Shown here: positions 46,116-54,966 of the stretch, one piece after another
Layout: every line of letters starts with the position of its first letter
Position numbering within the stretch: the stretch's first letter is position 1
NCBI GenBank assembly: GCA_041396705.1
Contig: JAWKYB010000006.1
Coordinates: forward strand, 1-64,000
Direction: 5' to 3'
From: Alphaproteobacteria bacterium
Lineage (GTDB): Bacteria > Pseudomonadota > Alphaproteobacteria > CALKHQ01
DNA length: 64,000 nt
Notes under the pieces: generated by a model
What the model saw: only the letters and a program-made list of their open reading frames with translations
The model's database searches: none
What the model was told of the DNA's origin: nothing
Made by a program: the position numbers and the translations under genes

Positions 46116-48287
46116 ATGCTCAAGACGTTCTCCGGTTCCGCAGCGGGCGGCAAGTTGTCGATCGCAGCCAAGATCCCGCTCGCTATCGTCGCCAGCGGCC
46201 TCGCCGTCATGCTGGCCGTCGCCGGCGTGTCCTACTGGCAGGCGCGCGGCAGCCTCGTCGAGGATGCCACACAGAAGCTGGACGCGGTGGTGGTCAACCG
46301 CGCCTCCGCCCTGCACATGTACCTGGATTCGATCGTCGACGACCTGCTGGTGCAGGCCGACAACCGCACGGTGCGCGAGGCCCTGCGCGCGTTCGACAGC
46401 GCCTGGGACGAGCTGGGCGGCGAGCAGACCGAGACCCTGCATCGACTCTACATCGAGGACAACCCGAACCCGCTAGGCGAGAAGCACCGTCTGGATTTCG
46501 CGCCGGACGGCTCGCAGTACAGCCGTGTGCACGCCCAGTATCATCCGTGGATGCGCCAGCTGCTCGAGGCGCACGAGTATTACGACATCTTCCTGTTCGA
46601 TATGGACGGCAACCTCGTCTACACCGTGTTCAAGGAGTTGGATTTCGCCACCAACCTGAACAGCGGCGAGTGGAAGGATACCGACCTCGGCAATGCCTTC
46701 CGCGCGGCCCGTGACGGGGCGGCCGACGGCGGCGCCTATTTCTTCGACTTCGAGCCCTATGCGCCGAGCCACGACGTACCGGCGGCCTTCTTCTCCGCCC
46801 CGATCCACGACGAGGAGGGCCGCACCATCGGCGTGCTGGCCTACCAGATGCCGATCGCCCGCTTCACCCAGGTGATGGGCAGCACCGACGGACTGGGCGA
46901 GACCGGCGAGACCTATATCGTCGGCGAGGACTTGCTGATGCGCAGCGACGCCCGCGCTGCCGCCGAATCGACCATCCTGGCCGTGACGGTGGACAACGAG
47001 GCCGTCCGCAACGCTCTGGCCGGCCAGAGCGGCGACACGATGGGCGAGACGCCCACCGGCGAGTCTGCTGCCTTCGCCTTCGTGCCCTTCGACTTCCTCG
47101 GCACCCACTGGGCCTTCATCGGCAGCCAGAACCTGTCGGAGATCACGGCCGCCGCCGACAATCTGGCCCTGGTCGTGGCCGCGATATGCGTCGGCGCCGC
47201 GCTGCTGCTGGCCGCCGTCGGCCTGTTCATCGGCCGCGGAATCAGCCGTCCGATCACCGTGCTGTCCGGCCGGATGGGCGATCTTGCCGGCGGCAACAGC
47301 GCGATCGACGTGCCCTATGAGGGCCGCGGCGACGAGGTCGGCCTGATGGCGCGCGCGCTCGGTGTGCTGAAGAAGAACACCCAGGAGGCCGAGCGGCTGC
47401 GCGCCGAACAGCGGGTCCGCGACGAGGACGCCCGCAAGGCCCAGCGCGCGGCCCTGGAGCAGATGGCCCGGACGATCGAGGCCGAAGCCGACCAGGCGGT
47501 CAGCGGGGTATCCGCCGGCAGCGACGAGATGACGGGCACGGCCACGCACCTGTCGGAACTGTCCCGCGAGATGCAGGGCAATGCCCAGGCGGTGGCCGCC
47601 GCCAGCGAGGAGTCGCTGGCCAGCGCGGAGACCGTCGCCGCGGCGATCGAGGAATTGAGCGCTTCGATCGATCAGATCCGCCAGCGCGCCGCCCATTCGT
47701 CGACGGTTGCCGGCAATGCCAAGCAGATTTCCGACGAGACGTCCGGCATCGTCGCCAGCCTGGGCGAGGCGGCCAGCCAGATCGGCGAGGTCGTCGCCCT
47801 GATCTCGCAGATCGCCGAGCAGACCAACCTGCTGGCGCTGAACGCCACGATCGAGGCGGCACGGGCCGGCGAGGCCGGCAAGGGTTTCGCGGTGGTCGCG
47901 GCGGAGGTGAAGAACCTGGCCACCCAGACCCAGCGGTCGACCGGCGACATCTCCGCCCATGTCGCCACCGTTCAGGCCGTCGCCGACAAGGCGGTCGACG
48001 CCATCGCCCGCATCCAGAAGACGGTGGACGAGATGAGCGTCGCGTCCGGCGACATCAGCGACAGCGTCAACCAGCAGAGCGAAGCGGTCGGCGCGATCGG
48101 CGAGAGCGTGCGTCAGGCCGCCGCCGGCGCCCGCGAGGTCGCCGCGCAGATCGGCCAGGTCACCCGGCAGATCGGGGATGCCGACCACATGGCCGAAGCG
48201 GTCGCGAAGACCGCGGCCGAGCTGCGCCAATCGGTCGACGCGCTGAGCGGCTCGCTGAAGCAGTCGGTGCGCGCCGCGGTCGGCTGA
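46116..48287 (+). CDS. Methyl-accepting chemotaxis protein
   Basis: A 723-residue transmembrane chemoreceptor. TM1 is near residues 20-40 (IPLAIVASGLAVMLAVAGVS), the periplasmic Cache-like sensor spans about 45-350, and TM2 is LALVVAAICVGAALLLAAVG. HAMP (GRGISRPITVLSGRMGDLAGG) and the signalling domain follow, with the invariant hairpin tip ISQIAEQTNLLALNATIEA and GKGFAVVAAEVKNLATQTQ. It lacks a C-terminal CheR-binding pentapeptide. The ligand is unknown. ATG 46116 was preferred over a GTG at 46059 because TM1 is then at normal distance from the start. Confidence 0.93.
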   Translation: MLKTFSGSAAGGKLSIAAKIPLAIVASGLAVMLAVAGVSYWQARGSLVEDATQKLDAVVVNRASALHMYLDSIVDDLLVQADNRTVREALRAFDSAWDELGGEQTETLHRLYIEDNPNPLGEKHRLDFAPDGSQYSRVHAQYHPWMRQLLEAHEYYDIFLFDMDGNLVYTVFKELDFATNLNSGEWKDTDLGNAFRAARDGAADGGAYFFDFEPYAPSHDVPAAFFSAPIHDEEGRTIGVLAYQMPIARFTQVMGSTDGLGETGETYIVGEDLLMRSDARAAAESTILAVTVDNEAVRNALAGQSGDTMGETPTGESAAFAFVPFDFLGTHWAFIGSQNLSEITAAADNLALVVAAICVGAALLLAAVGLFIGRGISRPITVLSGRMGDLAGGNSAIDVPYEGRGDEVGLMARALGVLKKNTQEAERLRAEQRVRDEDARKAQRAALEQMARTIEAEADQAVSGVSAGSDEMTGTATHLSELSREMQGNAQAVAAASEESLASAETVAAAIEELSASIDQIRQRAAHSSTVAGNAKQISDETSGIVASLGEAASQIGEVVALISQIAEQTNLLALNATIEAARAGEAGKGFAVVAAEVKNLATQTQRSTGDISAHVATVQAVADKAVDAIARIQKTVDEMSVASGDISDSVNQQSEAVGAIGESVRQAAAGAREVAAQIGQVTRQIGDADHMAEAVAKTAAELRQSVDALSGSLKQSVRAAVG

Positions 48288-48486
48288 TCGCCGACCGCCA
48301 CGGGCGGCAAGAATCTGAACGGAAAGCGCGCCGCGCTAAGGCTTCGTTAACCCTGTCGGCGCATTCTCGGCTTGCGGGCGGCGGTGGTTCCTCATGCATC
48401 GCCGCCCTCCGGCTTCCGCCGTCGATCGGGACCTGTCCTCCCGCCCGATCCGGCGACCGGACCCTCTCTCACATGTCGCCTTGTCC

Positions 48487-48517
48487 GGCCCGGGTGTTAC
48501 CCGGGCCGATTTTTTTT
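48487..48517 (+). terminator. Strong Rho-independent terminator
   Basis: Perfect 9-bp stem GGCCCGGGT (48487-48495) and ACCCGGGCC (48499-48507) with loop GTT, then GA and eight T (48510-48517). It ends plus-strand transcription. The chemoreceptor stop is 200 bp upstream, so it terminates either that mRNA or a separate short RNA. In the intervening 48288-48486 a further stem GGCGGCG/CGCCGCC (about 48379-48407) is seen. Confidence 0.9.
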
Positions 48518-48526
48518 GCCCTGCGC

Positions 48527-49159
48527 CTATTCGGTCGCCACGCAGGGCGCCAGGCTCGCCGCCATGCCGTCGAACAGCGGCATCAGGCGGTCTTCGGGCA
48601 AGGCGGCGCCGACCGCCAGCCGGCCGACGGTGAAGGCGGTATCGCCGAAATGCAGGGTCAGCAGGGCCGCCGCCGGTTCCCCGTCCACGTCGATCGGCGC
48701 ACGCGCCAGGGCGATGCCGAACGTCGCTTCCGCGCCGCGACAAGCCACCACCATGCGCTCGGTCGCGACCGGCGCGTCGGCGACCGGCTGCGGGCCGGTG
48801 ACCGCAATCGCGGCGGGCTCGGCGCAGTCCATGGCCGCCTGGATCTGGGTCGCCAGCTCCGCAAGCGACGGCACGCCGCGCAGCGTCGGCGCAAGCAGCT
48901 CGCCAAGGTCGACGCCGTCGACCGTCCGCGGCTCGACGCCGGCGCCAAACGAGATGATCTCGACGCCGTCCGGTACGACCAGCGCCACGCCGCGGACGCA
49001 ATAGGTGCCCGGCCCCGCCCATTCGCCGAGCGGCGGCTCCTGCTGTGCGTAGGCCGCCGGTCCGGCGGTCAGGCCGGCGACCAGGGCCGCCGTCGACCTT
49101 CGGAGCGGGCGGTGCCGACCGCTCAGGGCGCGCCCGGTTTCGCGCGGTGGACCTGCCAT
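48527..49159 (-). CDS. Exported hypothetical protein
   Basis: A 210-residue protein with an Arg-rich lead and hydrophobic signal segment (RRSTAALVAGLTAGPAAYAQQ), cleaved after AYAQ by appearance. Two Cys pairs (YCVRG, MDCAEP, VACRGAE, LAPCVATE) might form periplasmic disulfides. No recognised domain. The gene is convergent with the chemoreceptor across the strong terminator and ends 24 bp after ilvE on the same strand, so it may be read through from ilvE. Function unknown. Confidence 0.68.
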   Translation of the reverse strand: MAGPPRETGRALSGRHRPLRRSTAALVAGLTAGPAAYAQQEPPLGEWAGPGTYCVRGVALVVPDGVEIISFGAGVEPRTVDGVDLGELLAPTLRGVPSLAELATQIQAAMDCAEPAAIAVTGPQPVADAPVATERMVVACRGAEATFGIALARAPIDVDGEPAAALLTLHFGDTAFTVGRLAVGAALPEDRLMPLFDGMAASLAPCVATE

Positions 49160-49183
49160 CGCCGCAGCCGCCCGAGTGGGCGC

Positions 49184-50095
49184 TCAGGCGGCGCTGGCGC
49201 GCACCGATGCCGCGTTGGCATCCTTGCGCTGGACCAGCGCGTCGAAATCGGCCACCAGCGCGCGGCAGACCTCGCCGACCTCGAAGCTGTAGTCGCCGAT
49301 CTCGCGCACCGGGGTCACCTCGACCGCCGTGCCGGTCAGGAACACCTCCTGGGTGTTGGCGAACTCCTCCGGCATGATCGCGCGCTCGACCACCTCGTAG
49401 CCGCGGGCACGGGCCAGGTCGATGGCGGTGCGCCGGGTAATGCCGTCCAGGAAGCAATCGGGCTTCGGGGTGTGGATGGTGCCGTTCTGGACCAGGAAGA
49501 TGTTGGCGCCGGTCGCCTCGGCAACCTGGCCGCGCCAGTCCAGCATCAGCGCGTCGTTGTAGCCCGCCCGTTCCGCGGCGTGCTTCGACAGCGTGCAGAT
49601 CATGTAGAGGCCGGCCGCCTTGGCGTGCACCGGCGCGGTTTCCGGCGCCGGCCGCCGCCACTTCGCGAACTGCATGCGGATGCCCTGCAGCCGCGCCTCC
49701 GGCGTGAAATAGGCCGGCCAGTCCCAGGCGGCGATCGCCACGTTGATCTTGTTGGCCTGCGCCGACACGCCCATCATCTCGCTGCCCCGCCAGGCGACCG
49801 GACGGACATAGCCGTCGACGATGTTGTTGGCGCGGCAGACCGCGTTGCAGGCCTCGTCGATCGCCTCGACGCTGTAGGGGATCTCGAAGTCCATCATGCG
49901 GGCGGAGGCAAACAGCCGCTCGGTATGTTCGCGCAGCTTGAAGATCGCGCCGCCATAGACGCGCTCGCCCTCGAACACGCAGCTGCCGTAGTGCAGGCCG
50001 TGGGTCAGCACGTGCACCTTGGCCTCGCGCCACGGGACCAGCGCGCCATTCTGCCAGATTTCGCCTTCGCGGTCGTGGAACGGGATAAGGGCCAT
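49184..50095 (-). CDS. ilvE: Branched-chain amino acid aminotransferase
   Basis: A 303-residue fold-type IV PLP enzyme that carries out the last step of Leu, Ile and Val synthesis (and the first in breakdown). Typical stretches are FHDREGEIWQNGALVPWREA, VHVLTHGLHYGSCVFEGERV, the PLP Lys in APVHAKAAGLYMICTLSKH, the Glu/Ala block GQVAEATGANIFLVQNGTI, and FLTGTAVEVTPVREIG. The start MALIPFHDREG (ATG 50095) is used rather than an upstream Met, in line with family length. It diverges from a MarR regulator. Confidence 0.94.
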   Translation of the reverse strand: MALIPFHDREGEIWQNGALVPWREAKVHVLTHGLHYGSCVFEGERVYGGAIFKLREHTERLFASARMMDFEIPYSVEAIDEACNAVCRANNIVDGYVRPVAWRGSEMMGVSAQANKINVAIAAWDWPAYFTPEARLQGIRMQFAKWRRPAPETAPVHAKAAGLYMICTLSKHAAERAGYNDALMLDWRGQVAEATGANIFLVQNGTIHTPKPDCFLDGITRRTAIDLARARGYEVVERAIMPEEFANTQEVFLTGTAVEVTPVREIGDYSFEVGEVCRALVADFDALVQRKDANAASVRASAA

Positions 50096-50242
50096 TTGCT
50101 TCGCGTCCGTCAGTTGGTTATGGGATCGGACGACGAACCTCTTCAAACTGCGCCCCGCGCTGCGGATTCCGGCCGGAGTCGGTCATCTTCTTGCCGGATC
50201 GCGGCGGCGCGCGATCGAATATGTCCGTCACTTGCGGCTGGT

Positions 50243-50269
50243 TATAACATCCTGACGGCAAATATGTCA
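50243..50269 (+). promoter_or_regulatory. Candidate -10 element and MarR operator before the MarR gene
   Basis: TATAAC at 50243-50248 is a good -10 for the MarR gene (ATG 50272); no good -35 was found. Ten bases later an imperfect palindrome, TGACGGCAAATATGTCA (50253-50269), with TGAC/GTCA ends, lies over the predicted start. MarR proteins commonly repress themselves from such sites. There is no Shine-Dalgarno before the ATG, so the mRNA leader would be very short. Confidence 0.4.
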
Positions 50270-50271
50270 AC

Positions 50272-50793
50272 ATGACTGACGTAAAATTTCCGTCCAACCC
50301 GCTGTTCCTCCGCGACGAGGAATTGCGGCTGGGGATCGAGCTGCTGTTCTACGCCTATCGCGATTTCACCGGCGAGCCGGACTCGATGCTGGCCCGGCTC
50401 GACCTCGGCCGCGCCCACCACCGGGTGATCTATTTCGTCGGCCGCTATCCCGGCATCACCGTCAGCGAGCTCTTGATGGTGCTGAACATCACCAAGCAGA
50501 GCCTGTCGCGGGTGCTGAGCCGTCTGCTGAAGGATGCCTATGTGGAGCAGCGCACCGATGCGGACGACCGCCGCAAGCGCCTGCTTCACCTGACCGACAA
50601 GGGCGCGGAACTGGAGCGCCGGCTGACGGCGAACCAGCGGGCGCGCATCGCACGCGCCTATCGCGAGGCCGGCGCCGATGCGGTCGAGGGTTTCAAGAAG
50701 GTGATGCAGGGGATCATGGACAGCGGCACCCGGGCGCTCAGCCAGAGCGGCCCGCGACCGACGGAGCCGAAGGCATGGCGTCGCGAGAGCTGA
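50272..50793 (+). CDS. petP: MarR family transcriptional regulator (PetP-like)
   Basis: A 173-residue winged-helix regulator. The HTH is PGITVSELLMVLNITKQSLS followed by VLSRLLKDAYVEQRTDADD, the typical MarR wing with DDRRKR. The C-terminal helices form the dimer. Its overlap by 19 bp with the following OmpR-type regulator and the divergent ilvE match the petP-petR pair described in Rhodobacter, where both are linked to cytochrome bc1 expression; no bc1 genes are nearby here, so the symbol rests on order and family only. Confidence 0.82.
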   Translation: MTDVKFPSNPLFLRDEELRLGIELLFYAYRDFTGEPDSMLARLDLGRAHHRVIYFVGRYPGITVSELLMVLNITKQSLSRVLSRLLKDAYVEQRTDADDRRKRLLHLTDKGAELERRLTANQRARIARAYREAGADAVEGFKKVMQGIMDSGTRALSQSGPRPTEPKAWRRES

Positions 50794-51509
50794 GCGCCGC
50801 CGCGGCCGAGCCCGCCGGCGACGCCGGCGGCGCCCACGTGCTGGTGGTCGACGACGACCAGCGGCTGCTGCGGCTGCTGCAGCGCTACCTGACCGACGCC
50901 GGCTTTTTCGTCACCACCGCCGCCGATGCCGCCGACGCCCGCGCGCAGATGGACCGGTTCAGCTTCGACCTGATCGTGATGGACGTGATGATGCCGGGGC
51001 AGAGCGGCCTGGCGCTGACCCGCGCGCTGCGGGCCGAGCGCAGCCCGGTGCCGATCCTGCTGCTGACCGCGCGCGGCGAGCCGGCGGATCGCATCACCGG
51101 CTTCGAATCCGGCGCCGACGACTACATGCCGAAGCCGTTCGAGCCGCGCGAGCTGGTGCTGCGCATGCACTCGATCCTGCGCCGCGCCGCGCCGGCGCCG
51201 GCCGCTCAGACGGCGCCGCCGATCCTAAGGCTCGGCGCCTTCGTCTACGACACCGCCCGCGGCATCCTGCACCAGGGCGAGCTGCAGATCCGGCTGACCA
51301 CCGGCGAGCATGCCCTGCTGCGCGAACTGGCCGGCTCGCTCGGCCAGCCGGTGTCGCGCGACGACCTCGCGACGCGCTGCGAGATCAACAGCGGGCGCGC
51401 GGTCGACGTGCAGATCACCCGGCTGCGCCGCAAGATCGAGCACAACCCCCGCGAACCGCGGTACATCCAGACCGTGCGCGGCACCGGCTACATGCTCGTG
51501 CCCGACTAG
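50775..51509 (+). CDS. petR: OmpR/PhoB-family response regulator (PetR-like)
   Basis: A 244-residue two-domain regulator. The receiver has the acidic pair VLVVDDDQRLLR, the phospho-Asp in FDLIVMDVMMPGQSG near residue 72, and the Lys of DYMPKPFEPRELVLR. The C-terminal winged helix (LTTGEHALLRELAGSLGQPV, then VDVQITRLRRKIEH and YIQTVRGTGYML) binds DNA. It overlaps the MarR gene by 19 bp and is followed after two bases by the kinase gene, so all three are one operon and the kinase is the likely partner. Confidence 0.9.
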   Translation: MASRELSAAAAEPAGDAGGAHVLVVDDDQRLLRLLQRYLTDAGFFVTTAADAADARAQMDRFSFDLIVMDVMMPGQSGLALTRALRAERSPVPILLLTARGEPADRITGFESGADDYMPKPFEPRELVLRMHSILRRAAPAPAAQTAPPILRLGAFVYDTARGILHQGELQIRLTTGEHALLRELAGSLGQPVSRDDLATRCEINSGRAVDVQITRLRRKIEHNPREPRYIQTVRGTGYMLVPD

Positions 51510-51511
51510 CC

Positions 51512-52834
51512 GTGCGCTGGCTGTCCCGCAAGATCAAGGCGATCCTGCCGCACACGCTGCTCGGCCGGGCGCTGATGATCATCGTCACGCCGGCGATCCT
51601 GCTGCAGCTCCTGCTGCTGGTCATATTCTACGAGAACCACTGGGACCTGATCGCCCGCCGGCTGGCCGCCGCGGTGGTCGCGGAGATCTCGGCGATGACC
51701 GCGGTACGCGACATCGTCGACCTGACCCATCCGGGACAGACCGAGCGGATCGCCTATCAGACTCTCGAGCTCCGGCTCGACTTCCGTCCCGGCGAGGCGC
51801 TGCCCCGCCCGCTGCCGGAACCGGACGGCGACATGCTGTACCAGAAGCTGGCCGCCGAGCTGGAGGACCGCATCGGCCGCCCGTTCGTCATCGACGTCGA
51901 CTATACCGAGCGGCAGGTGAAGATCGCGGTGGAATATCCCGACGGGGTGCTGAACGTGATCGCCCCGCGCGAACGGCTGTTCACCTCGACCAGCTACATC
52001 TTCGTGTTCTGGATGGTCGGCGCCTCGGTCGTGCTGTTCACCATCGCGATCATCTTCATGCGCAACCAGATCCGGCCGATCCGGCGGCTGGCGCGGGCGG
52101 CCGACCGGTTCGGCAAGGGCCAGGACGTCGGCGAGTTCAGGGCACAGGGTGCCTCGGAAGTACGCCAGGCCGCCCGCGCCTTCAGCCTGATGCGCGGCCG
52201 CATCATGCGCCAGATCGCCCAGCGCACCGAGATGCTGGCCGGCGTCAGCCACGACCTGAAGACCCCGCTGACCCGCATGAAGCTGCAGCTCGCCATGCTC
52301 GGCGACGGGCCCGATGTCGCCGACCTGAAGGCCGACATCGAGGAGATGGAGCACATGATCGGGGGCTATCTCGCCTTCGCGCGCGGCGAGGGCGAGGAAA
52401 CGCCGGTGCCGACCGACATCGACAGCCTGCTGGAGGAGGTGGTGGTCAGCGCACGCCGGCAGGGCGGCGAGGTCGCCTTCGACGCGCGCACCGGCCTCAA
52501 CATGATCGTGCGGCCGAATGCGCTGAAACGCTGCGTCGCCAACCTGGTGTCCAACGCGGTGCGCCATGCCGAACAGGTGCGGGTGACGGCGCGCGCCAGC
52601 GCGACCGTGCTGGAGGTGCTGGTCGAGGACAACGGACCGGGCATCCCCGAGGACCAGCGCGAGGAGGTGTTCCGCCCGTTCTACCGGCTCGACCCGTCGC
52701 GCAATCCGAAGACCGGCGGCGTCGGCCTCGGCCTCAGCATCGCCCGCGACATCGCCCGCGGCCACGGCGGCGAGCTGAGCCTGGGCCAGTCGACGATGGG
52801 CGGCGTGCGCGCGGTGCTGCGCCTGCCGCTGTAA
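51512..52834 (+). CDS. Sensor histidine kinase, EnvZ-like
   Basis: A 440-residue membrane kinase. TM1 is ALMIIVTPAILLQLLLLVIF (about residues 20-39), a periplasmic domain follows, and TM2 is SYIFVFWMVGASVVLFTIAI. HAMP is next (RPIRRLARAADRFGKGQDVG), then HisKA with the phospho-His in LAGVSHDLKTPLTRMKLQL, and the ATPase boxes NLVSNAVRHA, DNGPGIPED and GGVGLGLSIARDI. It starts with GTG, two bases after the response regulator stop. The signal is unknown; EnvZ-like domain layout is normal for this operon type. Confidence 0.92.
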   Translation: MRWLSRKIKAILPHTLLGRALMIIVTPAILLQLLLLVIFYENHWDLIARRLAAAVVAEISAMTAVRDIVDLTHPGQTERIAYQTLELRLDFRPGEALPRPLPEPDGDMLYQKLAAELEDRIGRPFVIDVDYTERQVKIAVEYPDGVLNVIAPRERLFTSTSYIFVFWMVGASVVLFTIAIIFMRNQIRPIRRLARAADRFGKGQDVGEFRAQGASEVRQAARAFSLMRGRIMRQIAQRTEMLAGVSHDLKTPLTRMKLQLAMLGDGPDVADLKADIEEMEHMIGGYLAFARGEGEETPVPTDIDSLLEEVVVSARRQGGEVAFDARTGLNMIVRPNALKRCVANLVSNAVRHAEQVRVTARASATVLEVLVEDNGPGIPEDQREEVFRPFYRLDPSRNPKTGGVGLGLSIARDIARGHGGELSLGQSTMGGVRAVLRLPL

Positions 52835-52840
52835 GCGGCG

Positions 52841-53785
52841 TCAGTAGATGAAGACGAAGAAGATCAGCGCGCCGAACACGACGTATTTATAGGCGTAGTA
52901 CAACCCGCGGTTCCAGCGCTTGAACGACTTGCTCCAGCGCCGCACCGCATAGACATACTTGAAGATCTTGTTGAACACGCCGACGCGGTCGCCCTCAGCA
53001 TTGCGGGTCTGGGTGGCGCGCACGAAGAAGAAGCGGAAGAACCGGTTGATCGCCTTCGCCACCGGCCCGCGCATCGGTCGCTCGATGTCGGCGAACAGGA
53101 TGATCCGGTCCTGGTCGGATTCGTTGAGCGCGCGGTGGATGTAGGTCTCGTCGAAGACGATGTCCTCGCCGTCGCGCCAGCTATAGGGCTCGCCGTCGAT
53201 GTAGATCCGGCAGCTGTCGCTGTTCGGCGTCTTCAGACCGAGATGGTAGCGCAGCGACCCCGCGAACGGGTCGCGGTGCGCCACCAGTGCGCCGCCGGGC
53301 GGCAGCAGGGCGAACATCGCCGCGTGCACGCTGGGGATGCTCTCCAGCAGCGCCACCGACTTCGGGCACAGCTCGCGCGCCGACGGCAGGTAGTCGCCGT
53401 ACCATTTCAGGTAGAAGCGCTTCCAGCCGCGCTTGAAGAACGAGTTGAAGGCGAGGTCGTCGTGCTGGGCCGACGCCTTGATGTGGCCGACGTCGTAGAG
53501 CTTCAGCGCCTCGTCGCGCAGCATCTCCCAATTGTCGCGGATCGGCTGCAGATCGTCGAACTTGCTGGAATCGAGGATCGGCCGGTTGGGGACGCTGGAC
53601 AGCCCGTACATCAGCAGGTTGATCGGCGCCAGGAAGGTGGAATGGTCGGTCAGCTGGCGGGTGAACCGATGGCGCACCTTGCCGCGATAATGGATGACGA
53701 TCGCCGAGAGGATGAAGACGTAGAGGACGATGAACTTGGCCGAATAGAGCTCGCGCAGCGTCTCGAATGACCAGAAATCGTCCAT
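52841..53785 (-). CDS. Aspartyl/asparaginyl beta-hydroxylase family protein (LpxO-like)
   Basis: A 314-residue Fe(II)/2OG dioxygenase with an N-terminal membrane helix (FIVLYVFILSAIVIHY) and a hydrophobic C-terminus (YKYVVFGALIFFVFIY). The catalytic block is GALVAHRDPFAGSLRYHLGL with HxD-type ligands, and FDETYIHRALNESDQDRIIL supplies the second His and the Arg. The arrangement is that of LpxO, which hydroxylates the 3'-secondary acyl chain of lipid A at the inner membrane. Other membrane substrates are possible. CCGGGGGGAAGG precedes the ATG at 53785. Convergent with the kinase. Confidence 0.9.
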   Translation of the reverse strand: MDDFWSFETLRELYSAKFIVLYVFILSAIVIHYRGKVRHRFTRQLTDHSTFLAPINLLMYGLSSVPNRPILDSSKFDDLQPIRDNWEMLRDEALKLYDVGHIKASAQHDDLAFNSFFKRGWKRFYLKWYGDYLPSARELCPKSVALLESIPSVHAAMFALLPPGGALVAHRDPFAGSLRYHLGLKTPNSDSCRIYIDGEPYSWRDGEDIVFDETYIHRALNESDQDRIILFADIERPMRGPVAKAINRFFRFFFVRATQTRNAEGDRVGVFNKIFKYVYAVRRWSKSFKRWNRGLYYAYKYVVFGALIFFVFIY

Positions 53786-53856
53786 CGGCCTTCCCCCCGG
53801 CGTGCGCCCTGCGACGCGGGCCGGATTATACGCCCGTTGCCGATCCGGCCGCCAGC

Positions 53857-54537
53857 CTACTCCCCCGCCGGCGCATTCTGCCGCGCCAGGGCCGCGGCGT
53901 GCGCCTCGGCCACCATCGCCGCGGTCATCCGCGCCGCCAGCCGGTCGCGCAGGTCGGCCGCGCCCGCCACGCCTTCGGCAGCGGCGAGATCGAGCCACAT
54001 ATAGGCCTCGACGTCGTCGAGCGGCGCATTGCTGCCGGTCGCCAGCAGGCCGCCCAGGTTGTATCGCGCCGCCGCCAGCCCCTGCTCCGCCGCCGCCCGG
54101 TACCAGCGGATGGCACCGGCCTCGTCGGGCGCGACCCCATCGCCGCCCTCCAGCGCGATCGCCAGGTTGTACTGGGCGTCCGCGACCCCCTGCTCGGCCG
54201 CGGCGGTCAGCCAGCGCACGGCCTCGGAGCGCACGCCCGGCCCGCTCGCCTGCGCCTGCAGCAGCAGGGCCAGCCGGAACTGGGCCAGGGCGTAGCCGCT
54301 GTCGGCCGCGGCCCGGTACCAGCGCTCCGCCTCGGCCATGTCGGGGACGCCGCCGCGCACACCCTGTTCGTACTGCAGCGCGAGCATGAACTGGGCCTCC
54401 GCGTCGCCGTTCTCGGCCGCGTTGAGGTACCAACGAAACACCGCGCCGTATCCGGACGGCGCGGCGGCATTGGCGGACAATGGCAGGGCCAGCAGTGCGG
54501 AAAGCACCGCGAAGGCTAGACGAACTGGCGTGTTCAC
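53857..54537 (-). CDS. Sel1-repeat (tetratricopeptide-like) exported protein
   Basis: A 226-residue protein with signal peptide VNTPVRLAFAVLSALLALPL and three or four Sel1-like repeats: DAEAQFMLALQYEQGV, YALAQFRLALLLQAQ, VADAQYNLAIALEGGDGV and LAAARYNLGGLLATGS, each followed by an AIRWYRAAAEQG-type helix. Sel1 repeats form helical scaffolds for protein partners in the periplasm. GTG 54537 is preferred, as it begins the signal peptide; an ATG 27 codons upstream exists but adds a non-signal lead. Function unknown. Confidence 0.82.
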   Translation of the reverse strand: MNTPVRLAFAVLSALLALPLSANAAAPSGYGAVFRWYLNAAENGDAEAQFMLALQYEQGVRGGVPDMAEAERWYRAAADSGYALAQFRLALLLQAQASGPGVRSEAVRWLTAAAEQGVADAQYNLAIALEGGDGVAPDEAGAIRWYRAAAEQGLAAARYNLGGLLATGSNAPLDDVEAYMWLDLAAAEGVAGAADLRDRLAARMTAAMVAEAHAAALARQNAPAGE

Positions 54538-54675
54538 GGCGCGGACGTTACCGATCGATGACGCGGAAATGCAAGCGCAACTTGCGCGCAATCGGCAGAA
54601 ATCCGCGCATTTCGGCATTGGAGGACCGGGTTGTGCGGCCGCATCGGTCCGACAGCACGGCGCGCGGGGCTGCGC

Positions 54676-54903
54676 TCAGAACGCGACGTCGCCCACGCCC
54701 GGGTAGGAAATCACCACCAGCCGGCCTTCCTCGCCGGGCTGCGGCTCCATGAAGCACTCCGGCGGGCCGAGCGTTCGATAGCACCAGTATTCGCTGACCT
54801 CGTCGCCGGGCAGCAGCACCGTGTCCGGTACCTCGTCGCTGCTGTAGCCGCATCCGGCCAGCCCGAGCCCGATCGTCGCCAGCACAACAGCCATCCTGGC
54901 CAT
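54676..54903 (-). CDS. Small lipoprotein
   Basis: A 75-residue predicted lipoprotein: MARMAVVLATIGLGLAGC carries the lipobox LAGC, with Cys at residue 18, then YSSDEVPDTVLLPGDEVSEY and two more Cys (YWCYRTLGPPECF). ATG 54903 has GGAG six bases upstream; a longer start at 54915 lacks that. No family recognised. It follows the ABC1 kinase gene by 63 bp on the same strand. Confidence 0.65.
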   Translation of the reverse strand: MARMAVVLATIGLGLAGCGYSSDEVPDTVLLPGDEVSEYWCYRTLGPPECFMEPQPGEEGRLVVISYPGVGDVAF

Positions 54904-54966
54904 CGCCGTCTCCATCGTCGTCCGCGCGCAGCATAGCACATCCCGCGTCGCGTCGCACGGCTGCGC

